This document shows positions 13,301-23,121 of a stretch of DNA of 64,000 nt, one piece after another (position 1 is the stretch's first letter; the number at the start of each line of letters is the position of its first letter). The position numbers and the translations under genes are program-made. The stretch spans positions 19,181,201 to 19,245,200 of the forward strand of contig OZ038422.1 in NCBI GenBank assembly GCA_964036155.1, read 5' to 3'. The DNA is from Diploscapter coronatus (lineage: Eukaryota > Nematoda > Chromadorea > Rhabditida > Rhabditidae). Under the pieces are notes generated by a model, which saw only the letters and a program-made list of their open reading frames with translations, was not told the DNA's origin and searched no databases.

Positions 13301-15382
13301 TCTAATTGTATTACCTAAAGATATAGTAGCGAACAAAAGTATGGAGTCAATTCGTTTTCCATGAGATTTTCAAAAATTCACAAGGTCTTATTTGAAAATT
13401 TGAAATCGAATGGAGCTGACAGTTGACATACTTTCATGTTTTACATGAAAAAATATATTTTAAAAATTTCATCTGAGCCTGCTGACTACAAAGCTAGATG
13501 GAAATGGCTCGAGAAATAGAAGTGACCCAATATTTTTATCCGCTATTGTAGAATGAAGTAAAGAAAGCTTTTATGCATCTTCAAATTGCAAAGTTCCAAT
13601 TATCTTACTCCGAATTGAACGTGAAGTCTGAGAGGGGATTGGATCTGACGGAGTATCTGCCGGCAGACCACGCAGCCAGTTTGTCTTCTGCCTCCTTCAC
13701 TCTCTGCACGGCTGCATCCTTCTCGTGTTCCAACTGAACTTCATTCAATTATTTTTGCAAATTTGAAACTTATAGAATGATGATGAAATTAATATCCCAC
13801 AAGTGTTTTATGTATTGAATTGATCTGTACAGCTCCTGCAGAAATTTATAAAAACACAAATGCATGTTCACTAGTATTTTTTAATGCGATTTACTCTTTC
13901 CTCCTTTATATTGTTCTTTCTCTCCTCGAAATAAAAAAAAACGCGAATTAAAAAATCACTCATTTTCAGGTGCTTATAAGTTTGAGCGAGACTGCACAAT
14001 ACAGACTTGCACCAGATGGAAATGTTGTCCGGATTGGATCAGAGTAGTAATAATGCAAGAATGGGATAAGTAAAGACACTAAGGACACATTTCCTCCTTC
14101 TGTTAATACATTCTCTTTCATTATTCCCTTCACGACTTCTACTGAATCCCAACGAAAATGATTGTTGGCTAATGACATTTTGGCCTATTATCACCTCTCC
14201 TACCTTTTTCACCGGGATTCAGAATCAACCCTCCTTCTCTTACCTCCTTGATCCTGTTCTTCTGCAAGTGCTCCAGTCTCTCAGAACTTTCTGCTCTCTG
14301 CAGCAATCTCTCCATCTCCTCCTTCGTCTCTGCCAGCCCCAGTTCGTGCTTCTCGAATTCTTCCATCTTGGACTGGTAGGTCAGACGAGAGAGGCGAAGA
14401 GCGACTAGCTGAAATTAAAATATTCAAGTTCTTGATTTCATGGGGAAGTTGTGGATAGATTATCGAGAAAGTCTACTCGAGAATGTGTCGCAACTCTGAT
14501 TCTGATATTTTCGTGCCAATTTCGCTGAATCCAAACCAGAAAAATTTTGAACAGCTATTTCGATTCGAATGAATCAGTAAACAAGTTTTTCTTTTCAATT
14601 TCTTTTTCGTTTTTTTCGGAAAATGATCAATTTTTTGAGAAAATAATTCGTTTCACTTCCGATTTAATTGCCCACCTCATCGAGCACACTCTGCACTTCC
14701 GAATCAAGCAGAGCTTCTGCCTCCTTCCTCTTGAGCATCTCGTAGTCGAGTTTGTGCTGCAAAGATCTCATTCCTTCTCGAACAGCTCATTGCGAGACTT
14801 GTGGAGTCAGTCAGACAGACAAACCTTGAGATGGAAGTTGTCCTTCTTGAGCTGCTCGTTCTCCTCGAGAGTGCCGAGAATGCGCACATTCAGAGGTTGA
14901 GTCGACTTGACGGAATGACCAGAATAGGCAGTCAGTAGGGCTGACTCTGAGCCAGCACGGTGCGCAGGAAAAGCTTCCGAGAATTGGTCTGAAATTAAGC
15001 GTTTTTTCTTTCAGAAATAACCATTTGAAAAGAAAGCAATAAATGGAAAAAATGATAAGATAGCCATTGATGTTCTCCAAGCATTTAGATAAAATTTTGT
15101 TTTGTAACTCAGCCTTTCAAAAAACCCCTTTCATACCGGCATTATTTTTTGCAGATATAAGCTACATTTCAGTTCCTTACTTGCACCATCTGCCTGTCCG
15201 TCATCTCCTCTGGTGAGTTGTGGCTCACTGCCAGCCCTCTCCTTATTCCTCTCAGCCTCGGCATAGAAGGCATCGGCAGGATCGCCCTGTCTGAGGATAG
15301 CCAGGTCGAGCGGAGTGTGTTTGTAGCCGGGCGGTGGGTGGCTGATCGAGTACGAGTGGTTCACGTCCTCGTTCTCATTCAT
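7328..15382 (-). CDS. Large coiled-coil protein with a possible centrosomin CM1-like motif
   Basis: Twenty-two exons (15181-15382, 14825-14988, 14676-14756, 14244-14408, 13609-13733, 13006-13241, 12724-12863, 12514-12675, 12248-12347, 11678-11794, 11343-11467, 10555-10644, 10411-10509, 9881-10060, 9555-9695, 9254-9507, 8883-9011, 8480-8834, 8132-8155, 7989-8087, 7865-7942, 7328-7450) give 1062 residues in frame. After an unstructured start (MNENEDVNHSYS) nearly everything is Glu/Lys/Gln/Leu-rich coiled coil, interrupted by an acidic FGPDEEFPFGD segment and a Ser/Thr/Pro-rich stretch in the exon at 8480-8834. Near residue 110 it reads NEQLKKDNFHLK, which resembles the LKKENFNLK core of the CM1 gamma-tubulin-recruiting motif of centrosomin and CDK5RAP2. 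The following LRIYFLEE part is not conserved, so the assignment is tentative. The start was chosen as the first Met of the first exon. Donors at 8883 and 9254 are the least certain. One intron (8088-8131) is only 44 nt. Confidence 0.75.
10772..11244. mobile_element. Decayed Tc1/mariner-like element in an intron
   Basis: The ends are imperfect inverted repeats: TACTGTGGCGAATAAAAG on the left, and the complement of TACAGTGGCGGTCAAAAG on the right, each beginning with TA as expected for this superfamily's target. Inside, about 10967-11055 on the plus strand reads TAAKAFLSTKIAVLPGPDS, which looks like a worn version of the transposase segment preceding the SPDLNP motif. No open transposase frame remains. 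It sits in the 10645-11342 intron of the coiled-coil gene. Confidence 0.65.
13322..13550. mobile_element. 229-bp Tc1/mariner-type MITE in an intron
   Basis: Left end TATAGTAGCGAACAAAAGTA and right end, read on the other strand, TACAATAGCGGATAAAAATA form terminal inverted repeats of about 25 bp. The same terminal sequence bounds the element at 48555-49130. There is no coding capacity. It lies in the 13242-13608 intron of the coiled-coil gene. Confidence 0.7.
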
Positions 15383-16176
15383 CTCAGCGAGTCACAAGTA
15401 CTGAAAGCGGACTAATTTGAATAAAATCTTGCAAGAGACATTCTAGCAAGTATAGCCATTAGAGAAGCATGATTTCGAAAGCTATATTCATAGAGCGAAC
15501 TGGAAAAAGTCAAAATGAAATAAAGACCTGGTGAAAATACAACTTTTTATCCTAGAATAAATTATTTATCAACGAAAAAGAAGAATTTCTAGGCGGAAAA
15601 TAATATTATGTTGAATGAAGCTGTCCATTATTTCAAATTTCAAGAGTCGAGAATGAAAATGGATAGAGAAGACTTGCGATAAAAAAAGGGCTAAATCTCG
15701 TCTGCAGAGTTCGCGAGTACCTGGCACACATAATCCTTTTAGAGGGCTTGCTCTATTGAGCTTGTGAAAGTAGATGCGTATGTAGCGAGGGAAAATGGAA
15801 ATTTCAAATGACAGAGAGAAGAAAATGTCGAAAAATTCAAACACAGAAATTGGCGCGCAGGAACGAAATGGCGTATCGCTAAAACGTGCACATGATAACC
15901 ATACAGATACGGTCACAAGAGGAAAAAAGGGATTTCACGGTGATAGAGAAGATATCGAATGGAAAAGCAGTGTTCAGAATTGAGATAGAGACAATTACCT
16001 TTCTTCACAAAATTTATATCGATCAAAGGGCAGGTTGCTGTTTTTTCTACTTAATAGGTGATATTTACCTGCGAAAAGTGTTCCCCATTCAAGAAAGAGG
16101 AAAACACATAATCGCATCAGTCAAACTAAGGCATTCACGAAATAATTGAACAAAAACAAAGTTTGGCACAGGTTTC
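15383..16176. other. Intergenic region, no gene seen
   Basis: This is the 5' flank of the coiled-coil gene. It has several short random frames but no convincing exon, RNA gene or repeat. Promoter elements could not be recognised. Confidence 0.5.
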
Positions 16177-16365
16177 GAAAAGTCTTCCAAGCCGGATAAG
16201 GCCCATATAGTTGGATACCTTGACGGACCCTAATCACAAAATCCAGATGCCAGGTTCCGCCCCTCAAGTGGGCGGGGCTAGGTGGGGGGTTGAAAATCGT
16301 GATTTTGCCAATTTCGAGAGGTATAAAGAAAACTTTTGCTATAGAAGATTTTCGAAAAAAAAAAC
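16177..16365. repeat. Dispersed repeat family B, copy 1
   Basis: About 190 bp are recognisably similar to 22611-22811. Shared landmarks in the same order are GAAAAGTC, ATCCTAATCA/CCCTAATCA, a CCGCCC..GGGCGGGGCTA or CCCGCCCCC..GCGGGGCTA block, GGTATAAAGAAAACTT and a final GGTTTTC or GATTTTC followed by an A run. The two copies are clearly diverged. Confidence 0.6.
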
Positions 16366-16369
16366 TGAT

Positions 16370-16474
16370 AGCGCCTGAAAATCAGCGTGAAAAACTATAA
16401 TATATGCGAGAATCAGCCAAATCGACGGACCCCTGTTCCGCATCACTTTGAATAATACTGACATTCACTCTTAA
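16370..16474. mobile_element. End fragment of inverted-repeat element family A
   Basis: The fragment contains GAATCAGCC..GACCCCTGTT and finishes GACATTCACTCTTAA, the terminal sequence shared with the elements at 17174-17865 and 37569-37867. It directly abuts the small gene at 16503-17053. The other end of this copy is missing or unrecognisable. Confidence 0.6.
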
Positions 16475-16502
16475 TAGAATTTTACAAAAATCAAAAAAGT
16501 AA

Positions 16503-17053
16503 TTAATTCATGAACAAATAGCGGAAAATTGGCCAATTTTTTCGGAATTCGGAACGCCAAAGCCCTCGGAAATCGGAATTCCGCTCGGCTGTTTTCCACA
16601 AAACGTTTTTGAACTTGGCAAATTTCTCGCTTTCTTCAGCGGATAGCGCTGGAGACGCCTCGTAGTAGATGGAGAATACATTTCTGTATTGCGTCCATGC
16701 TACGTCGTTGGGGAACCTTTCGAAGAATCGCCCGCCCAACGACGGCAGCTCGTCGACTCGCCCGTCCGTTCTCTCCTCTTGGGTTTTGACCCATTTGCGC
16801 ATGCAGCTAAATAAACTCAAATTAAAATGGATCAGAAAAGAGACGGCAATTACGAAAAACTACCACCTCACCACGTCTTTTTTACGAAGAAACACCACGC
16901 CCCCGCCCCCTACTTGTTTCTTTTCCCTCTTGTGTCTAAAGACGTGGTGAGGTGGTGGTTTTTCGAAATGGCCAAAAGAGACTCATACCTAGCCGCAACG
17001 GTCAGCACATGGTAGCGAAAGTCCTGGCTTTTGTAGGAGGAGCTGTTCGACAT
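16503..17053 (-). CDS. Small two-exon gene of unknown function, complete copy
   Basis: Exon 1 (16989-17053) starts MSNSSSYKSQDFRYHV and is spliced in frame to exon 2 (16503-16806), giving about 122 residues ending RYLFMN. The protein is rich in aromatic and charged residues, with FFERFPNDVAWTQYRNVFSI and LWKTAERNSDFRGLWRSEF segments. There is no signal peptide or membrane segment. I do not recognise the family. It lies between two ends of family A elements, and exon 2 has a near-identical second copy at 37911-38195. The duplicated block retains an almost intact frame, but whether it is a host gene captured near an element or element cargo cannot be decided here. Confidence 0.6.
16861..16958. 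repeat. Hairpin-forming inverted repeat in an intron
   Basis: CTACCACCTCACCACGTC on the left is matched by GACGTGGTGAGGTGGTGG on the right, about 65 bp apart, inside the intron of the small gene at 16503-17053. It could form a stable stem. It is absent from the second copy of the gene. Confidence 0.7.
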
Positions 17054-17173
17054 GATGCCGGGAAGATGAGTAATGATAATGATCGAATCGAATCATTTAT
17101 AATGTCTTTTCATGCAAATTTCCCAATTTGAACGCTCATTTTAATTTTTGGCAAATTTTAAAATTCAGTTTTT

Positions 17174-17865
17174 TTAAGAGTGAATGTCAGTAAGGACCAA
17201 AGTCGGTATAAACAGGGGTCCGTCGATTTGGCTGATTTTCACATGTCTTATACAGCTTTTCGCGCTGATCATCATGGTGTGGTTTGTTTTTCGTAAAAAT
17301 TATTGTAGGCAGGATTACAGTACCTTAAAGTTTTGACAGACCCGACCTTGGAAAAAAATTCATAACTTCCTTATTTCTGAACCAAACCGAACGCGGTTTT
17401 CAGCATTGGATAGCCCATAAAAAATTAAAAATAATATAACTGCGACCACCTGCTACGATCAACAATTTTTCTCCAAAAATTTAGTTTCCGAAAATGCAAC
17501 CCTGGCCGGCTGCAGTTTTTTTTCGCGATTTTGACCCCATCGATAGAAGAAAAACCTGCTGGAAATCATCTTATTTGAAAGCCCATTAAATTTTGCGTAA
17601 AGGGATATAGATTTTGTGAGAAAAGATGGGGACCCTGAAGTCAAAAACCGTTGAATACATAAAGGTATTATGATTTTTTCCCGAGCTCGGTTCTGAAAAA
17701 AATCCAAGCTACCGTAATCCGCTACAGTAATCGAATTGTGAAAAACGAATAGCACCACGAGAATCAGAGTAAAAAACTGAACAAAATATGTGAAAATCAG
17801 CCCGATTTGCGGACCCCTGTTTATACCTCTTGCTAAGACTTTGGTTTTTGTTGACACCCACTCTT
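17174..17865. mobile_element. Inverted-repeat element family A, 692-bp copy
   Basis: It begins TTAAGAGTGAATGTCAGTAA and ends, on the opposite strand, with AAGAGTGGGTGTCAACAAAA. The inverted repeats extend inward through a GTATAAACAGGGGTCCG block and its complement CGGACCCCTGTTTATAC, then a GGCTGATTTTCACAT block. The middle has no coding capacity. A shorter relative lies at 37569-37867. It appears to be a non-autonomous DNA transposon with long terminal inverted repeats; the superfamily is unknown. Confidence 0.7.
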
Positions 17866-18187
17866 CAGATATCATCGCAGTTGTATTTACTCCATTTGAT
17901 ATGATACATGAATTATCTTTATTATCAATGGTTCCATGAATGATTAATTATTTTGTAAAGAATAAAACTTTCATAACTCATCAATTCTTCGCAATCGAGA
18001 TTTGTGTACAAGAATCAAGTAAGGCCAAAGAATCCCTTCTAAGACTGTTTGTTATATTGTGTAGATTATATTTATATCAAACTTAGCTTCTTTGGCATCT
18101 ATATTCTTTCGCATAAAGTAATTCGTTTTCAATAATTGAGATAAATTTAGAAAATAGAAAATTTTAAAAACGCTGTAAAAACAAATG

Positions 18188-19465
18188 CTACATAGGATCG
18201 TGAAAATTATAATAGTTGTGCTGGCACATAATTGATTTTATCGTATACCCATTATTTAAGCCAGATACTTGTGGGCTTGGTGCAGGCGATCCAGCTCCAG
18301 GAACTTTGATCCATGATTGATCAGGGCCACATCTGCCTTTAATGTAAAATAAGTAATTATCTTCCAATTTGACCCAGCAGACTTCGTTGCCGTCAGGATC
18401 TATGAAAATGACTGCGGCACGAGTTGGTTCAAAGGAGCAACGCCAGCAATCTTCGCATTCTAGTCCGGATGGTGGAGAACTGCAGAGACCCGACGCCCCG
18501 TATATTACCCAATCTTCACCAGTAAATGGAGGCATTCCTGTCGAGGTACCTATAGTCAGATCTTGACCATCACATAATACGCGAGCCATAGAATCTGGAT
18601 TGAGGTATTTGTCCCAAACAGGATCAGCTGGGCCAGTAATTGAGAGGTCATTACAGTCGTTGTAAATGCATCCCGCTAAAATTTATACGTTTGTTAGTTA
18701 ATTCTTTTTTGAAACAGCTCGCAAAGGAACAATTCAGTGCGTTACAGGGATATACGCAACATTTCGTTTCGTTTTTTCCGCTCATGTCTGCCGTACATCC
18801 CTGTAGTGTATCTTCAAGAATGTAAGCCATACACGTAGTGGTTGTCGTGGTTGTGCTAGTCGTGCTACTTGTTGATGTACTCGATGAGAGAGTTGTCGTA
18901 CTGGAAGTGCACGTTGAAGCTTCTGAATCTGATATTGAAGTTGTTTGTTAGATTCAACTAGTGCTTAAAGTATTCACTGCTTCTGTAAATACTATTCATA
19001 ATGATAATGAGACAGTTACTGATCAGATATGACATTTTTAATTTGTTCTACATATCGTTCCTAAACTCACAAATGATCTTCATCACATAGAATTGTGTAA
19101 TCAATTATTACAGCTAGCATTTGAATATCGAAATTGTACCGTTGACTCGCAAAGAAACTGATGTTTGAAAACGGTGATAGTTTAGGAAAAAGCAGCCACT
19201 GCTCTAATTCTTCTTGCTTTGCACACTATTCTCGCGAGAAAATAAAGAGTAAATCGATGCAAATTTTGTGCGCCGATGATATTCGAATGATCAGTTTTTT
19301 TTAGAGTTGCTAATAAGCGACAATCCATATCCACGAACCTGATGAGGAAATTGTAGTCTGCATAGTCGAGGTAGGCAATGTAGGCAACTCCATGTCAGGA
19401 GTCGTTAAACAACCATGAATTACTTCAGTAATTGCCATGAGAGCGATCATCAGCGAGATTATCAT
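18188..19465 (-). CDS. Secreted cysteine-rich protein with Thr/Ser-rich linker, unknown family
   Basis: Three exons (19339-19465, 18746-18928, 18188-18675) encode about 265 residues. The first exon supplies a signal peptide (MIISLMIALMAITEVIHG) followed by CLTTPDMELP. Exon 2 is a Ser/Thr-rich, probably O-glycosylated linker that becomes cysteine-containing. Exon 3 is a compact domain rich in Cys and Trp, with LECEDCWRCSF and EVCWVKLEDN, ending at TAG. I do not recognise this domain; it is not a C-type lectin. The beginning parallels the lectin-like gene at 33280-37019: both have a signal peptide then C-x-x-TPDM-acid-LP, and both have a phase-1, 183-nt Thr-rich second exon. This suggests relatives that kept the same head and exchanged the C-terminal domain. 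Confidence 0.78.
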
Positions 19466-20621
19466 GATCAAATTTTGCTGCTAAATTTCATTTATCACTT
19501 TGAAGAAAAATGCTAAAAAGAGTTTGATATGATGATCAACAGATCTAATAATCATTATATTTTATTCATAGGAAGTATAGTCTTTCGGAAATTGGCATAT
19601 AATCTTTAAAAAAAAAGATTAATAAACGGCAAAAAGGAAGAAATGGAATGAAGTTTATTTTTGAATATCGAATTTTTATTTCAAACAATAATCTTGATTA
19701 TTAACTTGTCATAAACTTTCAGATAAATTGAAATCGTTTTCAGATTTTAGAGCACAATCTGATTCTCTGAAAAAGTATGATCGATTTCATCTAAAATTTA
19801 AAAATCAAAACAAAAAGTCGTATCCTCAGAAAATACAAAATGAGTAAAGAAAATAAAAAATGGTTATAAAGAATTATTGCTTTTTAAAATCATATTTACT
19901 AAATGAGTTCATGATTTTTGTTGCACTGGTGAAGAATAGGCAAGAAGAAAAATTTTTCTTTAAATTATATAGAGATTCATAAAATTTAATCATCTTACGC
20001 CGAAGATGAAAGGCTGATTTGTGTACACTCCATTAACTCTTATCCCCTTTCTCTTTCTATTTTCTTTCTCTTTCTGCAGGTAAAATTGTCTTCTCTCTAT
20101 TTTCCGAAATGTGGATAAAGAAAGATGTTGATTAGTAAGAACGTGTCTTACGATAATTTGTTGCAAATTGGACTTAAATATTTACGAATTGTAAGTGAAT
20201 TTTATAAAACTTCATGATACCGGATCATACGAAATCATTCCGAGTTGACAATGTAACGTCTAGTAAATTATTTTCTATCTTCTAATTTATTCCGCTAAGA
20301 TAATCAATATTTTAGGGTATTATTGCTCAATTTGTAATAATAATGATTTTTGTCTATTTGAAGTAAAACAATGTCTCTTACATTTCCTTAGAGGTGATAG
20401 CATTAGTCCATTGGCCTTCACAATATAAAGCAGACATTAATTAGACTGACTACTGACTGCTGACGAATATTATACATAATTGTCTAATGTCGAATTTAGG
20501 ACATTTCTCCACGTTCTTGATTCGTTTTTGATCTTTCATCGTCTAAATAAAATCATCCATTTTTCGATGATTACTTTCTTTATTTTGTTCAAATGGATAA
20601 TTGAAAACTAAGCACATATTA

Positions 20622-20885
20622 AAACAGAATCTCTGTAATTATCGAAGATGTCAAGGGAGAAATCGGACCAAAGATTTCAGATAGGGTTTATATCCGGTTT
20701 TTGGTAGCTTTAGACCATATTCGATCTCTAGAACACGACTCCGGGCCTTTTTTCAAATTTTTCTGGATTTTTCGGCTTCGGGCCCAGCCCGGGAATATTT
20801 TAATAATTCCATCGAAACCCGGCAAACTGGGTGTCAGACGCATCGGCTCGACTAGCTGAGTCTAATAGTGCAAAAATTTCAACTT
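20622..20885. repeat. Diverged single arm of fold-back element family C
   Basis: It starts AACAGAATCTCTGTAATTAT and follows the order of the arm of the palindromic element at 35742-36564 (AACAGTCTCTGTAATTCTCG, then GGGCCTTTT, GCCCAGC, a GTGTCAG block and GACGAGCTGAG or GACTAGCTGAG). It is strongly diverged and no second arm is seen. Confidence 0.55.
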
Positions 20886-22610
20886 CTAGCAATTCTACAA
20901 TTGGTTTTCTGAAATCGTTATATTGGACTTCGAAATAATCTGACGCGCAAAATGCGGATTGGTGCAATCGATTTAACAATTTTATATTATGTGATGCACT
21001 TATGCAATGCTTCAATATGTCATACTTTGAGGCAGGAAACTTGTACTGTAGCAAGAAATAAGCCACTTGAATTGTCCTGCCAAAGAGTGGATGGTCTAGC
21101 ACAGTGATTGTGTGTTACTGCCTGCAATTAGGGTCTCAAGTTCGCCCCCACCTCGATCCAAAACCAAAAGGTCTAGAGAATATTGGTAGTGAATAAAATC
21201 ACGAAAAAATAGCCTAAAACCCCTCGGCTGTTGCACACAACAACAGCCCGTTCTCGGGACGAGCCACTAATCCTGTGTGGCTAGGATAGGCCGACTGTCT
21301 CATTACGGATGGAGGGTAGCCGACCCCACCTAGTGGGAACAAGACTAGGAAAAAAATCTTAGCTACTGAAGGATATCAATTAGGAACTAGAATTCGCTGA
21401 AAATGATTCATTCAAAATTTTTGTTCATATTCTTACAAAGATCATTTTTAACTCTTGCCATTTCGAAGCTTCATCTAGAATTTTTAAGAGACATTAATTT
21501 TTCATTAATCATATAGACTCCTTCAATATTATTTATTCTAAATATAATTGTAGATCTTCTTTCTTATCTCTGATTCCAGACATCTTGGATGAACTACTAG
21601 CATTGCTTACGATATTTTTTTAAATAAAAAGTAAAGATATTTTCAATTAGCAAATGACCATGGAGATTAGAAAAAAGTTCAGTCAGGCGTATCTTAATCT
21701 TTTCTCTAAAAGACTTGTTTTATGGGTGCGTACGTACTCTCCCAGACAAAAATGGGGCTGTTTAATGCGACAAATTGAAGAGACTAGAAAGTGAATAGAG
21801 AGAGAACGAGCAATGCCATTGTCTCCTGTCACCATCCTACAATCCGAATACCTTGACTCCACTGTAGGCATGGTGAAGGCGGTAGAGAGAGGGTATGCAG
21901 TTGGGCGAATATCTCACTTAGGTTACATCACAGCCGTTTTTTAGTTGTGTCAGCAGTGAATAGAGTGAATACACAACCAGAATGAATCCTTATCAGTAAA
22001 GTGCCCCTTATATCTCATTGTAAAGCGGTCTGGCATACAAGACCGAATGCACGTCTTACATTCCTATCAAATAGTCCCTCGCAAACATTACGATTTGAAG
22101 GAACTCACTCTTGTATTGATTTCCATAAATTTAAGATTATAAAATTTCGAGCTTTTAAGAATATGGCAGGCCACGGCAAATTACTTATATTTGAAACTCC
22201 TGCCCTGGTTGCTTTCTCGGGTGCCATAGAAGGCACTATTTCTGTCCATGCGAATCGACTTGAGCCATAGTCGAGAGTTGAAGATTTATTTCATATTTAG
22301 GAATAGGACCAAAATAACAGAGCAGCCGTGTTCTGCCCTGTCCGATCGAAAGAACCCCGTTTTCGAGGCACGGTAGAGGAGGTGGTCATTCCTCAATCGA
22401 GGGATGACAGAAAAAGTGAGAGAACCATAAACAGTGTGATAAGTGGTATAGAAATGCTGGGTCAAGCAAGTGACAAAAGTTCTCTAACCAGCAAAGAATC
22501 AAAGATCAACACCAAAAATTCTAAAAATCGAAGAAAATTCGGTGCGAAACGCACAAAGAATTTGATTATTTAAAGTATATTTGTAAGGCTCGAGCAACTA
22601 TCCGCATTTC

Positions 22611-22811
22611 AGAAAAGTCCTTCAAATCGTGATTTGACCATAGAAGCGAGTACCCCTATGTATCCTAATCATAAAACCGAGGAGACAAAGGTCCCGCCCC
22701 CACAAATGAGCGGGGCTATGCTAATTTAAAAATCGCAATTTATATGAAAAATGCTCGCTAGATGGTATAAAGAAAACTTGTTTGCTATAAAAGGTTTTCA
22801 AAAAAAAAACG
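22611..22811. repeat. Dispersed repeat family B, copy 2
   Basis: This is the second copy of the repeat at 16177-16365, in the same orientation, recognised by CCTAATCATAAAA, CCCGCCCCC..AGCGGGGCTATG, GGTATAAAGAAAACTT and the terminal A run. It lies downstream of the hedgehog-related gene's 3' end. Confidence 0.6.
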
Positions 22812-23121
22812 CGGGAACCGTCTATATTTATGTGACACGCTTTATAACGATTAGTATTTATTTCATATTTCATAGACTCGAATATTTAATTTAATATTAA
22901 AATATTTATTTATCAACATATACACATTCATGTACAAGCTCGCAAAAGTTTAACTTTTGGAATGGAAACTGTGAAATGTGACTTAATGATATCTTTTTAA
23001 TAGGCATTCTAAATAAATTATTATACCATTAAGCCAAAAATAACAATAATTTCAACAAATAAGCGTAGATATTGCAAAATTCAACGGATATAACAATGAT
23101 TTAAAGTGTTGTACTTTTCAT

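Larger units (their letters stand above)
19466..23121. other. Gene-poor region with repeats
   Basis: Apart from the repeats at 20622-20885 and 22611-22811 I see no supportable gene. Open frames at 20800-21102 (minus), 22001-22270 (plus) and 22328-22573 (plus) have no signal peptide, recognisable motif or convincing splice partners. About 21130-21350 is locally GC-rich with small self-complementary stretches. Confidence 0.5.

Noticed and set aside
20800..21102. 100-codon open frame on the minus strand
   Set aside because: Its N-terminal part has no recognisable motif and its C-terminal end overlaps repeat family C.
21130..21360. GC-rich block with short self-complementary pieces, considered as a retrotransposon 5' region or structured RNA
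   Set aside because: No extended stem, no known RNA signature and no associated reverse-transcriptase frame.
22001..22573. Two consecutive plus-strand frames (about 89 and 81 codons)
   Set aside because: No motif, no splice connection and atypical composition; not enough to call a gene.
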